A stretch of 57,408 nucleotides of DNA from Parvularculaceae bacterium (GTDB lineage Bacteria; Pseudomonadota; Alphaproteobacteria; Caulobacterales; Parvularculaceae), in NCBI GenBank assembly GCA_021776435.1, contig JAJFFW010000040.1, positions 1-57,408 of the forward strand, read 5' to 3'. Position 1 is the stretch's first letter. Each line of letters starts with the position of its first letter. A program made the translations under genes and the position numbers. The notes under the pieces were generated by a model. The model searched no databases. It had not been told where the DNA came from and saw only the letters and a list, made by a program, of their open reading frames with translations. This document shows, piece by piece, positions 44,114 to 53,325 of this stretch.

Positions 44114-45859
44114 TTAAGGCATGTTTAGGGGCTCGGGCGCAAGATCGAACGCCGCATTATATATTGACGGGGGTTTTGACACCGCCACAGCTTGGAAAGA
44201 AATCCGTGCGAGATAGGCCCGCAGATCTGCATCCGCTGGCGCTTCAACGCCTAACCCACCCTCTTCCGGCGGGGCCAGCATCGGCGGTTTTAATTCATCC
44301 GCTGTGAAATCCATTCGCACATCATAACTGCGTTCGGCCTGGTAGCGCAAAAATCGCTGGGCGTTATACCACTTTGTTTTCTCCGCATCATCCGTGCACG
44401 TTGAAGCCTCAACACCAGTCGCGCCCCAACGTCTCTCTGGACAGTGATAAGGATCGAATGACAGATCAAAAAGTCGATCCATTACGTGCCCGAGATTAAG
44501 TCTTACGCGCGTTTCGTCGGTGCGCCGATAAATAATTTCACATGTGTCTTTTTCTTCGTTAAATGTGCGCCATAAATCAAATGCGAGGTTTTCTCCTTCA
44601 TAGCGGACATATGGATCGCCTTCAGCTTCACGCTCCACGAGATTTTGTATTGCGCGACGCAATTCAATAAAACTGACTTTTAGGCGCGCATCCCGCGACG
44701 GCGTTGAGAAATCTTCCCACAAGCCGTACGTGCCGAATATGTTCGTGGGCAAGCGTTTTGGATGCGGTTTTAAATAAAGCCGAGCATCCGCCGCCCGGCT
44801 GACGGCAATTTTGCGATCCTTAACGGCGTTACAAATTACGCTGAGGCCATTTCTCAACTCATCAACCGGATTGTATGCAAAATCCGGCGCCGCCAGTTTA
44901 CGGCGAACATAGTCATAATACGTCAATGTCCGGTTCTGGTATCGAAATTCGCCGTAATGCCATTCGCCTGACGGATGGGGCACATTACCGAAAAACTGTT
45001 CCAGTGAATAATTTTTCAGAGTCTCATTAGAGTGCGCACGCAACCTGCCCCCACGCAACGACCCATCTTCAGCCTCAGTGGCGCCTTCTAAGTAAACCGG
45101 CCTCCATGCCTTCAACCCAGAACCGAGCTCTGGCTTTGAACGCATAAAATTTGGGCCATAGACAGTGCGCGTAACTGTATCATCCGGGTGCGATGCGATT
45201 ACCAGTATTCGGCCATCTTCCAAAATATCGTAAACGATACCCACATGACCATAAATGTCATAGGCGATGATACCCGGCGTTATCGCCTCACGGTTTATTT
45301 TGACCGGAAAAAAATCATCATGTTTTTTCCCACCACCGGTTTCGGGGTGTGTTCTGAACATCGCTGTCGATACTTCACCCCCGATACGGCCAATAAAAGA
45401 CGGCCCATTAATCGGCCGGCGCCCGATTGAATTCCGCTTGGAGAATACAACATTGCCGCCTGTTGAATAACGTAGATCTTCCTGCTTGCCATCGGCTGTC
45501 CGCATAGCGCTCTGATAGGAAAACGGCAGCCCGTTTTTCCAAGCAAAATAGGCGCGCAGAATATACGCCATATCCGCACAATCACCGCGATAGCTTTGCT
45601 GATCAGTGTGGCGATATGGGTTGGCGTCGTCCCCCAGACAATCGCTCAATGATCCACAATTGGATCGCCCGATCGCCTGAACGAACTCCGCATAACTCGA
45701 CTCGTCTTGAGCGTCCCATGCCGGTTTGGCAATGCGCCACTCGGCGCCGGTATTGAACGGGGGCGGGATCTCAGCCTTTGCAGCCGCAAAAAAGACGTTC
45801 AACGCGAGAACGCTTATAGCGCCCCCGCATATTCGCCCGAGCTTCATCGCCGATTTCAT
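44114..45859 (-). CDS. Secreted protein with NlpC/transglutaminase-like Cys-His pattern
   Basis: I do not recognise the family of this 581-aa protein. It has a signal peptide (cleavage after AAAKA near 29). The part at 88-115 reads QSYRGDCADMAYILRAY, a Cys94 at the start of a helix as in NlpC/P60 and transglutaminase-like thiol enzymes. His205 in YDIYGHVGIVYD is followed by a strand (GRILVIASH), again like NlpC/P60 (H-V-G-I). The order Cys then His fits a papain-like fold. Residues 300-520 form a second, unrecognised region. The frame starts at ATG 45859 or 45847. It precedes HIG1 by 51 bases. Confidence 0.75.
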   Translation of the reverse strand: MKSAMKLGRICGGAISVLALNVFFAAAKAEIPPPFNTGAEWRIAKPAWDAQDESSYAEFVQAIGRSNCGSLSDCLGDDANPYRHTDQQSYRGDCADMAYILRAYFAWKNGLPFSYQSAMRTADGKQEDLRYSTGGNVVFSKRNSIGRRPINGPSFIGRIGGEVSTAMFRTHPETGGGKKHDDFFPVKINREAITPGIIAYDIYGHVGIVYDILEDGRILVIASHPDDTVTRTVYGPNFMRSKPELGSGLKAWRPVYLEGATEAEDGSLRGGRLRAHSNETLKNYSLEQFFGNVPHPSGEWHYGEFRYQNRTLTYYDYVRRKLAAPDFAYNPVDELRNGLSVICNAVKDRKIAVSRAADARLYLKPHPKRLPTNIFGTYGLWEDFSTPSRDARLKVSFIELRRAIQNLVEREAEGDPYVRYEGENLAFDLWRTFNEEKDTCEIIYRRTDETRVRLNLGHVMDRLFDLSFDPYHCPERRWGATGVEASTCTDDAEKTKWYNAQRFLRYQAERSYDVRMDFTADELKPPMLAPPEEGGLGVEAPADADLRAYLARISFQAVAVSKPPSIYNAAFDLAPEPLNMP

Positions 45860-46091
45860 TCCCCTAATTTAACCCCCGATTAACCGACTCGATAGGGGGC
45901 TATTCAAATCAGTTGAACGATTCGCGCCCCTGCGTGGCGCATCCGCCGCAAAAGGGGGTTTGGCACAGCAATATTCAAAAAATCGCTGTAATTTCATGAG
46001 GGTAGTTCTAAAAATCGATTTTTCAAGTCTGGCAGACTCGATTTCCAATCACCACATCATCTGCATGAATTGAACGGCAATAGAGGAAAGG

Positions 46092-47045
46092 ATGGATAAT
46101 ATGGGGGCTACACTTTTTGTGGCGGGAACTGTCGTCTTGTCGGTTTTTCTCCTGTTTTCAATCGTCAAGATTGTTCCGCAAGGCTATGAATTCACCGTTG
46201 AGCGCTTTGGACGTTACACCAAAACACTCAAACCCGGGCTCCATCCAATCGCGCCTTTTGTTGACCGGGTTGGTCGGCGCATGAATGTGATGGAGCAGGT
46301 CCTCGAAATTCCCAGCCAGGACGTCATCACCCGCGATAACGTCATGGTGACCACAGACGCGATCGCGTTCATTCAAATCATGGATCCGGCTGCAGCCGCT
46401 TATGAAGTCTCCAACCTTCAGCGCGCAATCGCCAATCTTTCCATGACCAATATTCGTACGGTGATCGGCTCTCTCGATCTCGACGAAACTCTTTCGAAAC
46501 GTGACGATATTAACGAGCGGCTGCTGCGCGTCATTGATGCGGCGACCCAGCCCTGGGGCGTCAAGGTGACTCGCGTCGAGATTAAAGACCTTGAACCACC
46601 CGCAGACATTACCGAAGCCATGGCGCGCCAAATGAAGGCCGAACGATTGAAGCGGGCTGAGATTCTCACTGCGGAAGGTGACAGGCAATCAGCCATTCTA
46701 CGCGCCGAGGGCGCAAAGCAATCCGCCATTCTCGAATCGGAAGGCCGCAAGGAAGCCGCTTTCCGCGACGCCGAGGCGCGCGAACGCGCAGCGCAAGCTG
46801 AAGCGAAAGCCACCGCAATGGTCTCTGAAGCGATTGCGCGTGGCGACGTACAGGCCATCAACTATTTCGTGGCGCAAAATTATGTAAAAGCATTCGAAAA
46901 GCTCGCCATGTCACCGCAGCAAAAGACCGTCATCGTCCCCACCGAGATGACGGCATTGGTCAGTACGATCAGCGGCATCGGCGCGTTGACGCAAGCGGCT
47001 GCGAGAGACAGCGCGAAGCAATCCGGGTCAGTTCCATCTACATAA
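46092..47045 (+). CDS. SPFH/band-7 protein (QmcA type)
   Basis: A membrane-anchored stomatin-like scaffold protein of 317 aa. An N-terminal helix (about 7-28) is followed by VPQGYEFTVERFGRYTKTL, the SPFH domain (RDNVMVTTDAIAFIQIMDP) and a coiled-coil tail rich in Ala and Glu (ILRAEGAKQSAILESEGR). Such proteins organise membrane patches and proteases. A NfeD gene follows, the usual partnership. Confidence 0.94.
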   Translation: MDNMGATLFVAGTVVLSVFLLFSIVKIVPQGYEFTVERFGRYTKTLKPGLHPIAPFVDRVGRRMNVMEQVLEIPSQDVITRDNVMVTTDAIAFIQIMDPAAAAYEVSNLQRAIANLSMTNIRTVIGSLDLDETLSKRDDINERLLRVIDAATQPWGVKVTRVEIKDLEPPADITEAMARQMKAERLKRAEILTAEGDRQSAILRAEGAKQSAILESEGRKEAAFRDAEARERAAQAEAKATAMVSEAIARGDVQAINYFVAQNYVKAFEKLAMSPQQKTVIVPTEMTALVSTISGIGALTQAAARDSAKQSGSVPST

Positions 47046-47107
47046 GAGCTAGGCCGGGCCCAAAAAGGTCCTGCGACGCACGGCGCTGATTATAAGGAAG
47101 GGGTTTC

Positions 47108-47590
47108 ATGATGGACGTTCTTGTTGAATTTATACGCACAATGCCATTCTGGTATTGGTGGGTATTGGCGATCGGACTGCTTGTTATCGAACTTGGCACA
47201 GGGTCGACGTATTTTCTATGGCCCGCGACAGCGGCGGTGATAACAGGGTTTTTTGATATTTGGCCGCTGGACGAAGCCTGGCGACTGCAACTGACGGTGT
47301 TTGCGACCATCACAGTTATTCTCGCCATTGTGGCCCCGCCCTATGTGAAGCCCTGGCTCCATAAAAGTCAGGCTGATCATCACCTGTTGAATGAACGGGG
47401 GGAACAAAAAATTGGCCGCAGGGTTCGCGTTGAAATCGCCTTCAATCAGGGAACAGGGAAAGTGCGCATCGGCGACACGCTTTGGCTCGCAGAAAGTGAA
47501 TCTGGTGAAGATTTCACCGAAGGCATGGAGCTGGAAATCACACGCGCAGAAGGAACGAAACTTTTCGTCAAGTCGACCGAGGAGGCCTGA
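47108..47590 (+). CDS. NfeD family membrane protein
   Basis: A 160-aa partner of SPFH proteins. Membrane helices at about 10-35 and 38-75 (WYWWVLAIGLLVIELGTGS and TVFATITVILAIVAPPYV), then a C-terminal OB-fold domain (IGRRVRVEIAFNQGTGKVRI, GDTLWLAE). ATG 47108 or 47111 is the start, behind GGAAGGGG. Confidence 0.93.
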   Translation: MMDVLVEFIRTMPFWYWWVLAIGLLVIELGTGSTYFLWPATAAVITGFFDIWPLDEAWRLQLTVFATITVILAIVAPPYVKPWLHKSQADHHLLNERGEQKIGRRVRVEIAFNQGTGKVRIGDTLWLAESESGEDFTEGMELEITRAEGTKLFVKSTEEA

Positions 47591-47632
47591 CCTTACGCAT
47601 CAGGATAGGACAACGATGATTTGGGAATTGAG

Positions 47633-48091
47633 TTAGTACTCTTGCTGGCGCAAATCACTGGACACAATCGCCCGGCCGATCGGCCACAAGGCAAATCCAG
47701 CCAGTTTTAGATGCGCCCAAGCGAAAGGTAGGCCAATGATTGTGAGGCCAAGTACGATCGCCGCAACAAAGTGACCAATCGCAAGCCACCACCCGGCCAG
47801 AACCAACCAGATCACATTCCCTAAAACCATCCAGGGCCCCATACCATTGTCATCGCCGTACTGGCGTTCGCTTGACACGGCGCGCGCTCCAAACGGCCAC
47901 AATGTGTAAACCCCATTGTCGAACGCCGCGCGCGCCCATGGGAGTCCGATAATCGTAATGGCGAGAATCAGCGCCGCCACAAACCAACCAAGCGCTGCGA
48001 CCGCACCGCCCAGCAACAGCCATACAATATTCAAGAACAGATCAAGCGGGGTAATTAAACGCTCGTCAGAAAGCGGGTGATCGCGAAACAT
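47633..48091 (-). CDS. YccF family membrane protein
   Basis: A 152-aa membrane protein with two internal repeats of the YccF unit: NIVWLLLGGAVAALGWF then ITIIGLPWARAAF, and NVIWLVLAGWWLAIGHF then LTIIGLPFAWAHLKLAGFAL. Function unknown. Followed on the plus strand side by the end of nfeD. Confidence 0.9.
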   Translation of the reverse strand: MFRDHPLSDERLITPLDLFLNIVWLLLGGAVAALGWFVAALILAITIIGLPWARAAFDNGVYTLWPFGARAVSSERQYGDDNGMGPWMVLGNVIWLVLAGWWLAIGHFVAAIVLGLTIIGLPFAWAHLKLAGFALWPIGRAIVSSDLRQQEY

Positions 48092-48207
48092 AATGAGTCT
48101 CCCTTTGACTCATAGATAGGTTCAGACCGGGTCTATTCAAATGCCATTGGGCGCAGATTAAGCTCAGCTCAACGCTATTGACCACCAGGAATGGGCTAAA
48201 TTACTGG

Positions 48208-48561
48208 CTAGCCGTAAAGAGCGCCAAAAGAAGGTTCCTGGGTCCGTTCCTCAACAAGCCGTGCGAACTGATCCACATAAACCGCGCCATCTGGCGTTCT
48301 CTGTACAATGACGATTCTCTTGTCACGGTCATCCCGGATACGGCGAATAAAGCCAAGAATTGACAACGCGTCGAGCGCCCTGCTGATGGCTGGCTTTGGC
48401 ACATTCAAATCGCGCGCCAGCGCCCGCACAGTATGCGGGCCTGAATTCAAGTACACAGTTAAGAGAATGGCCCACTGACGCATCGACAGATCAGGCCCGT
48501 CGGTGCGCACGGCGTCTGCCATGACCTCGCGCCAGTTCGCCAGAATGTCGATTGCCGCCAT
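48208..48561 (-). CDS. MarR family transcriptional regulator
   Basis: A winged-helix regulator, 117 aa from ATG 48561. The block MRQWAILLTVYLNSGPHT, the recognition region RDLNVPKPAISRALDALSIL and the wing IRDDRDKRIVIVQ match MarR. A GTG at 48594 would add 11 residues; the ribosome site does not decide. The ligand is unknown; the neighbour pepA lies 75 bases away on the same strand. Confidence 0.85.
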   Translation of the reverse strand: MAAIDILANWREVMADAVRTDGPDLSMRQWAILLTVYLNSGPHTVRALARDLNVPKPAISRALDALSILGFIRRIRDDRDKRIVIVQRTPDGAVYVDQFARLVEERTQEPSFGALYG

Positions 48562-48669
48562 GGTTACCGCGCCGCTGCTCGCCCGCGCTAACACCGCAGG
48601 TCCAGCTTAAGACCGTGCAACCGTTCGCCCAAAAAGGGCAAGGCCTCTGACCACTAACTGGATCCAAAA

Positions 48670-50043
48670 TTAAGCCCCGAAGCGCTTCACCAGCACCTCA
48701 AAGAGCGCTCGAATCGCCTGCGCCTCGCCGCCAACCGGGCGACCCGGCTCGGCTTTGGTCCTCCATCCATAGAGATCAAAGTGCATCCACGCTATTTCAT
48801 CTGGAACAAACCGCTTCAGGAATAAGGCCGCTGTGATCGAACCGGCAAAAGCCCCTCCGGAAATATGGCTCACATCGGCGACAGAAGACGACAGCATAGT
48901 GTCGTAGCCCCGCCACAAGGGCATACGCCAGACCGGGTCGCTCAACAGGTCGGCCTTATCCATCAGCGCCGCCGAAAGCGCATCGTCGTCACAATAGAAT
49001 GGCGCCAATTCAGGCCCCAGAGCGATACGGGCCGCGCCTGTTAACGTGGCGAGGCTCACCATCAGATCTGGGCTATCCTCGGCGCCGAAGCTTAAAGCAT
49101 CAGCGAGAATCAAGCGCCCTTCGGCGTCGGTATTGCCGATCTCGACCGTGATGCCCTGGCGGCTTTGGAGAATATCGCCAGGCCGATAAGCGCATCCAGA
49201 AACGGCGTTTTCCACCGCTGGGATCAACACACGCAGCCGGACATCCAGGTTAGCCGACATAATCATCTGAGCTAAAGCCAGCGCATGCGCAGACCCGCCC
49301 ATATCCTTTTTCATCAACGCCATGCCGGCGGCATTTTTAAGATTAAGACCGCCTGAATCGAAACAAACCCCCTTACCGACAATCGTCAGTTTCGGCGCGT
49401 CTTCCCGCCCCCATTTCAAATCGATGAGTCGCGGTAATGCGTCTGCTGCGCGACCCACAGCATGCACCATCGGAAAATTCTTTGTAAGGAGGTCCTCACC
49501 GACAATAGCATCAACCTCTGCGTCAAATCTCCCCGCAAGGGAACGCGTCGCATCCTCAAGAGCACAAGGGAGCATATCGGCGGCAGGCGTATTAATAAGG
49601 TCGCGCGCTAAACCAACACCTGAGGCGGCGCGCTTGGCAGCCACCATATCGGCATTGTCCGGCGCCACCAATCTCGCATTCGATTTTTTTTGAGTCTTAT
49701 AACGGTCAAAACGATAGCCGCCCAGGAGCCAACCCAGACAAGCAAGTGTCGCCTGATTGGCGCCCATTTTATCAGCGAACCTGTAATCGCCTTCTGGCAG
49801 TCGTTCTGAGCAAGCCGCGTACACGAAGGGGTCGGTTCCATCGCCACAACCGAGCAAAACGCCGTCTTCGCCAGCCAGCACAGCGCCAGCTTCTCCAGAA
49901 AAGTTGTTCGCTTTGGCAAGGGTTGCAAGACCTTGAGGGATACCCTCCAGAGCGCCGTTTTTCAGCTCGCGCACGTCATACACGGGGCTTGCGTTCGCGA
50001 AAGCCCCGGGTTCATAATTTTTCAATAGTTCTTCGCGCATCAA
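48670..50043 (-). CDS. Leucyl aminopeptidase (M17 family)
   Basis: Cytoplasmic metal-dependent aminopeptidase that releases N-terminal residues. The 457-aa protein has the M17 motifs GKGVCFDSGGLNLK, MKKDMGGSAHALALA and the signature NTDAEGRLILADAL, with the catalytic Lys and metal-binding Asp/Glu residues. The N-terminal domain is shorter and divergent compared with E. coli PepA. Confidence 0.94.
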   Translation of the reverse strand: MMREELLKNYEPGAFANASPVYDVRELKNGALEGIPQGLATLAKANNFSGEAGAVLAGEDGVLLGCGDGTDPFVYAACSERLPEGDYRFADKMGANQATLACLGWLLGGYRFDRYKTQKKSNARLVAPDNADMVAAKRAASGVGLARDLINTPAADMLPCALEDATRSLAGRFDAEVDAIVGEDLLTKNFPMVHAVGRAADALPRLIDLKWGREDAPKLTIVGKGVCFDSGGLNLKNAAGMALMKKDMGGSAHALALAQMIMSANLDVRLRVLIPAVENAVSGCAYRPGDILQSRQGITVEIGNTDAEGRLILADALSFGAEDSPDLMVSLATLTGAARIALGPELAPFYCDDDALSAALMDKADLLSDPVWRMPLWRGYDTMLSSSVADVSHISGGAFAGSITAALFLKRFVPDEIAWMHFDLYGWRTKAEPGRPVGGEAQAIRALFEVLVKRFGA

Positions 50044-50177
50044 TCTTCCGTTAACTTCCTAATTCTTATTTCTGTTGAACATCGGCATCCTCGTCAACCT
50101 TGATATCAAAGTTAAGCCTTTATTGATCGTATTTCGCAATGATGGGGTTCAAAGCCAACCAATATTGAGGATCGATC

Positions 50178-51200
50178 ATGGCTATTCGCACTTTAGCGTT
50201 TCTCACCTCGGCGGTAAAATTCATTGGGGTTGGGCTCTGCGCCGTTCTTCTTTCGGCCTGCGCCACCATGCAAAAGACAGAGCACGCGGCAGCGGGCGGT
50301 GAAGATTATCGTGAATCCATCGGCGCCTTCGCTAACACTGCCAGCGATGCCGGTCTTGATCCCGTCGCGTCGGCGGCTTTTTGGGGAACACGATATGACC
50401 GTGAACCACAAAATGCTGATGTTGCTGTAAATTTTTCTGCTGCACTGCGAAAAATCGGCTCGAATGACGAAGCCATCACCGTCATGTCGAAGACCGCCGC
50501 ACACGCGCAAAACAATCCTGATGTCAGCTTCGAGTACGGGAAGGCCCTGATCGAGGCCGGACGGTCCTTCGAGGCGGTACGTCACATTGAAAATGCTGCC
50601 GCTACGAAAGCTGGCGATTGGCGTGTGCTTTCCGCTTATGGTGTAGCGCTCGATCAAATTGGTGAGCATGAATTGGCGCGACAGAAATATAACCAAGCCC
50701 TGACCCTTGCGCCTGGCAAAGCAACAGTCCTGAACAACAAGGGTCTATCCTATGCCCTTTCTGGCGATCTTCGCCTTGCCTCACAAACATTAAGCGCCGC
50801 CACGTCCGGACAAGGCGGAGATGCGCGCGTGCGCCAGAATTATGCTCTCGTTTTAGCGATCAAAGGCGACCTGAAAGAAGCTGAGCGTCTCGCTCGTTCG
50901 GATCTGCCGCCACAGCTTGCAGACAATAACATTGCCTTTTTCCGCTCGCTGATGAGCCAACCAGCCTATTGGCAGGATCTCGCCGAGATCGATTTCGATG
51001 CACCCGCGTTTGACCCAACACCAACGGCGGAGACTGCGTTACCCCAACCGATGAAAAGGCAGCCCGAGCAAAAACTGCGTGAAGAACCCAAAAAAGAAGA
51101 AAAGAAAAGCGATGGCGCACCGATAGCGCTAACGGCGCCGGCTCCGATAACGCCCGCTTCACTGCCAGATATCAAATCGAAAAATGACGGATCCCACTAA
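50178..51200 (+). CDS. TadD-like TPR lipoprotein
   Basis: A 340-aa lipoprotein with a signal ending LLSACATMQ (Cys28) and tetratricopeptide repeats across about 75-260: NADVAVNFSAALRKIGSNDE, PDVSFEYGKALIEAGRSFEA and ARQKYNQALTLAPGKATVL. The C-terminus is Pro- and Lys/Glu-rich. It resembles TadD of Flp pilus systems, but no tad genes are near, so a general envelope TPR role is possible. Confidence 0.85.
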   Translation: MAIRTLAFLTSAVKFIGVGLCAVLLSACATMQKTEHAAAGGEDYRESIGAFANTASDAGLDPVASAAFWGTRYDREPQNADVAVNFSAALRKIGSNDEAITVMSKTAAHAQNNPDVSFEYGKALIEAGRSFEAVRHIENAAATKAGDWRVLSAYGVALDQIGEHELARQKYNQALTLAPGKATVLNNKGLSYALSGDLRLASQTLSAATSGQGGDARVRQNYALVLAIKGDLKEAERLARSDLPPQLADNNIAFFRSLMSQPAYWQDLAEIDFDAPAFDPTPTAETALPQPMKRQPEQKLREEPKKEEKKSDGAPIALTAPAPITPASLPDIKSKNDGSH

Positions 51201-51225
51201 CGGATCATCACACTCGGTTTAAAGA

Positions 51226-51257
51226 CGGCCGCCCTTATTCGGGCGGCCGCTTTGTTA
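51226..51257 (+). terminator. Terminator after the TPR lipoprotein gene
   Basis: CGGCCGCCC (51226-51234) pairs with GGGCGGCCG (51241-51249) over a 6-base loop, followed by a short CTTTGTT. A strong GC stem with a modest T-tract, 25 bases after the stop codon. Confidence 0.7.
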
Positions 51258-51322
51258 TGATCGACAACGCTCACACGAATAAAGCCGCCTCGACCTGGCT
51301 GGACGGATCGGGATAAGCTTAT

Positions 51323-52543
51323 TTGATGTGGAAACGTTTAAAAGCGATCGGGCCGGGCGCACTCATCGCTGCCGCCTTTATCGGTCCCGGCACGGTGACA
51401 ACGGCCACTGCAGCGGGGGCTCAATTCGGATATACGCTCGCATGGGCGCTCGTCTTCGCCACAATCGCAGCGATTATTTTACAGGAAATGTCAGTTCGCC
51501 TGGGCGTTGTCGCGAGGTTAGGCCTTGGCGAGGCGGTGTTAAAAACCCTCGGCGCGAATCCGGTTTTACGTTGGCTGCTGATCGGCCTCATAATAGCCGC
51601 ACTTTTTGTGGGCAACGCTGCTTATGAGGGCGGTAACATTGCCGGCGCCGCGCTTGGCTTAGAGACTCTATTTGACGGCGCCGTGCCCCATGACGTGTTG
51701 GCAGGCGCCACTGCGATTATGGCGGCTGGCATGCTCTTCTTGGGCGGTTACCGCGCAATTGAAAAATTTCTCATCGCCATCGTTTTGCTGATGAGCATAA
51801 CCTTCGCTGCAGCGCTCTTCATCATTGGGCCCGATCTTACGTCTCTTGCAAAAGGCGCCCTGCACCCACGCATTCCGGACGGAGCCCTCCCTATTGTCAT
51901 TGGGTTGATCGGAACGACGATCGTTCCCTATAATTTGTTTCTTCATGCAGCCGCAGCGAGGCGGCGGTGGAAAAATGCAACGGACCTTCCCGAAGCGCGT
52001 TTCGATGCAACCATTTCTATAGGCCTTGGCGGCCTCGTTTCGATTCTGATCCTGTCAACCGCAGCAGCGAGCCTGTTTGCGGCAGGGTTGAAAATGGAAA
52101 CTGGCGCCGATATGACGCGACAACTCGAACCCGCCTTTGGTCCGTGGGCGGGATACCTGCTTTCTACAGGACTTTTCGCAGCCGGGCTGAGTTCCGCAAT
52201 AACTGCCCCGCTTGCAACGGGGTTTGCGACTTCAGAATTGTTTGGCTTTAAGAGCGACCCCAAAGCATTCCCCTTTCGCATGATTGCTGGCGCAGTTCTT
52301 GGCATTGGCACGGCATTGGCGATTTTCGGCGTGAAACCCATTCAAGTCATCCTCTTTGCACAAATTGCCAACGGATTCTTATTGCCGATAATCGCCGTCT
52401 TCCTTCTTTATGCCGCGAACCAACACGCGTTGCTTGGAAGCAAAGCAAACGGGTTTTTGGCTAATCTCGCCGGAGGAATGGTGGTAGTGATCACCGCTGG
52501 CCTAGGTGTTCGTGCAATCTTGCGTGTGCTGGGGATTTTGTAG
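51323..52543 (+). CDS. NRAMP-like transporter lacking canonical metal-site residues
   Basis: A 406-aa membrane protein with about eleven helices and NRAMP family pattern. The TM1 motif, DPGN in true metal transporters, is GPGTVTT here; the TM6 motif, MPHN, is VPYNLFLHAA. Both metal-coordinating positions (Asp and Asn, Met) are changed. The gene starts the pxpABC operon, as YcsG, an NRAMP-like protein, does in Bacillus (ycsFGIJK). Its substrate may therefore be 5-oxoproline or another metabolite rather than Mn or Fe, but this is inference. The stop overlaps the pxpA start by one base. Confidence 0.85.
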   Translation: MMWKRLKAIGPGALIAAAFIGPGTVTTATAAGAQFGYTLAWALVFATIAAIILQEMSVRLGVVARLGLGEAVLKTLGANPVLRWLLIGLIIAALFVGNAAYEGGNIAGAALGLETLFDGAVPHDVLAGATAIMAAGMLFLGGYRAIEKFLIAIVLLMSITFAAALFIIGPDLTSLAKGALHPRIPDGALPIVIGLIGTTIVPYNLFLHAAAARRRWKNATDLPEARFDATISIGLGGLVSILILSTAAASLFAAGLKMETGADMTRQLEPAFGPWAGYLLSTGLFAAGLSSAITAPLATGFATSELFGFKSDPKAFPFRMIAGAVLGIGTALAIFGVKPIQVILFAQIANGFLLPIIAVFLLYAANQHALLGSKANGFLANLAGGMVVVITAGLGVRAILRVLGIL

Positions 52544-53319
52544 TGAATAAAAACGTTGTGATAAAAACAGTTATCGACCTCAATGCCGATGTTGGTGAAT
52601 ATGCCGACGAAGACGCCCGCAGGGTGGAAGCGGAACTCCTCACAATTGTATCCTCTTGCAGCATTGCTTGCGGCGGTCATGCTGGTGACGCCGAAACTAT
52701 GCTTGTGACGGCCCGCCTCGCCAACGAAAACGGCGTCGCCATCGGCGCCCACCCATCTTACCCTGACCGAGAAGGCTTCGGTAGACGCGCCCTTAAAATT
52801 TCTGTGCCGACATTAAAGTCATCTCTGGAAAAGCAGATTGAGACTCTTCTTGGCGTTCTTGTAGAAGAGCATATTCCCCTTCGCCACCTAAAACTTCATG
52901 GTGCGCTTTACAACATCGCGGCGCGCCATGAAGACATGGCTAGTGTGGCCGCTGCGCTCGCGAGAACGTATGATCTCGTATTATTTGGCCCCCCTGACTC
53001 TTCATTAGAGCGCGCAGCAAACAGGGTGAACGTTTTGTTCGCCGCAGAGGGCTTTATCGATCGCGGCTACCTTGCCGATGGGTCGCTCATCCCCCGTGAT
53101 GAGCCCGGGGCCATTATCGACACCATTAAAGCCCGCGCCAAACAGGCCGTCGCCATCGCAAAAGGGGAAACAATCACGGTCACAGATGGCGTCATCAAGC
53201 TCACTGCAAACACGCTTTGCATTCACAGTGACTCGCCTGACGCAATCGAAACGGCACGCGCAGCGCGCACCGCACTTGAAGCGTCCGCAATCACCATTCG
53301 TCCATTTTGTAAATCATGA
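52543..53319 (+). CDS. pxpA: 5-oxoprolinase subunit PxpA (LamB/YcsF)
   Basis: PxpA with PxpB and PxpC hydrolyses 5-oxoproline (pyroglutamate) to glutamate with ATP. The 258-aa protein has DLNADVGEYADED, SCSIACGGHAGDAETM, GAHPSYPDREGFGRR and LKLHGALYN. The start is GTG 52543, overlapping the transporter stop by one base, with GGGGA 7 bases upstream. Confidence 0.95.
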   Translation: MNKNVVIKTVIDLNADVGEYADEDARRVEAELLTIVSSCSIACGGHAGDAETMLVTARLANENGVAIGAHPSYPDREGFGRRALKISVPTLKSSLEKQIETLLGVLVEEHIPLRHLKLHGALYNIAARHEDMASVAAALARTYDLVLFGPPDSSLERAANRVNVLFAAEGFIDRGYLADGSLIPRDEPGAIIDTIKARAKQAVAIAKGETITVTDGVIKLTANTLCIHSDSPDAIETARAARTALEASAITIRPFCKS

Positions 53320-53325
53320 ATAACA

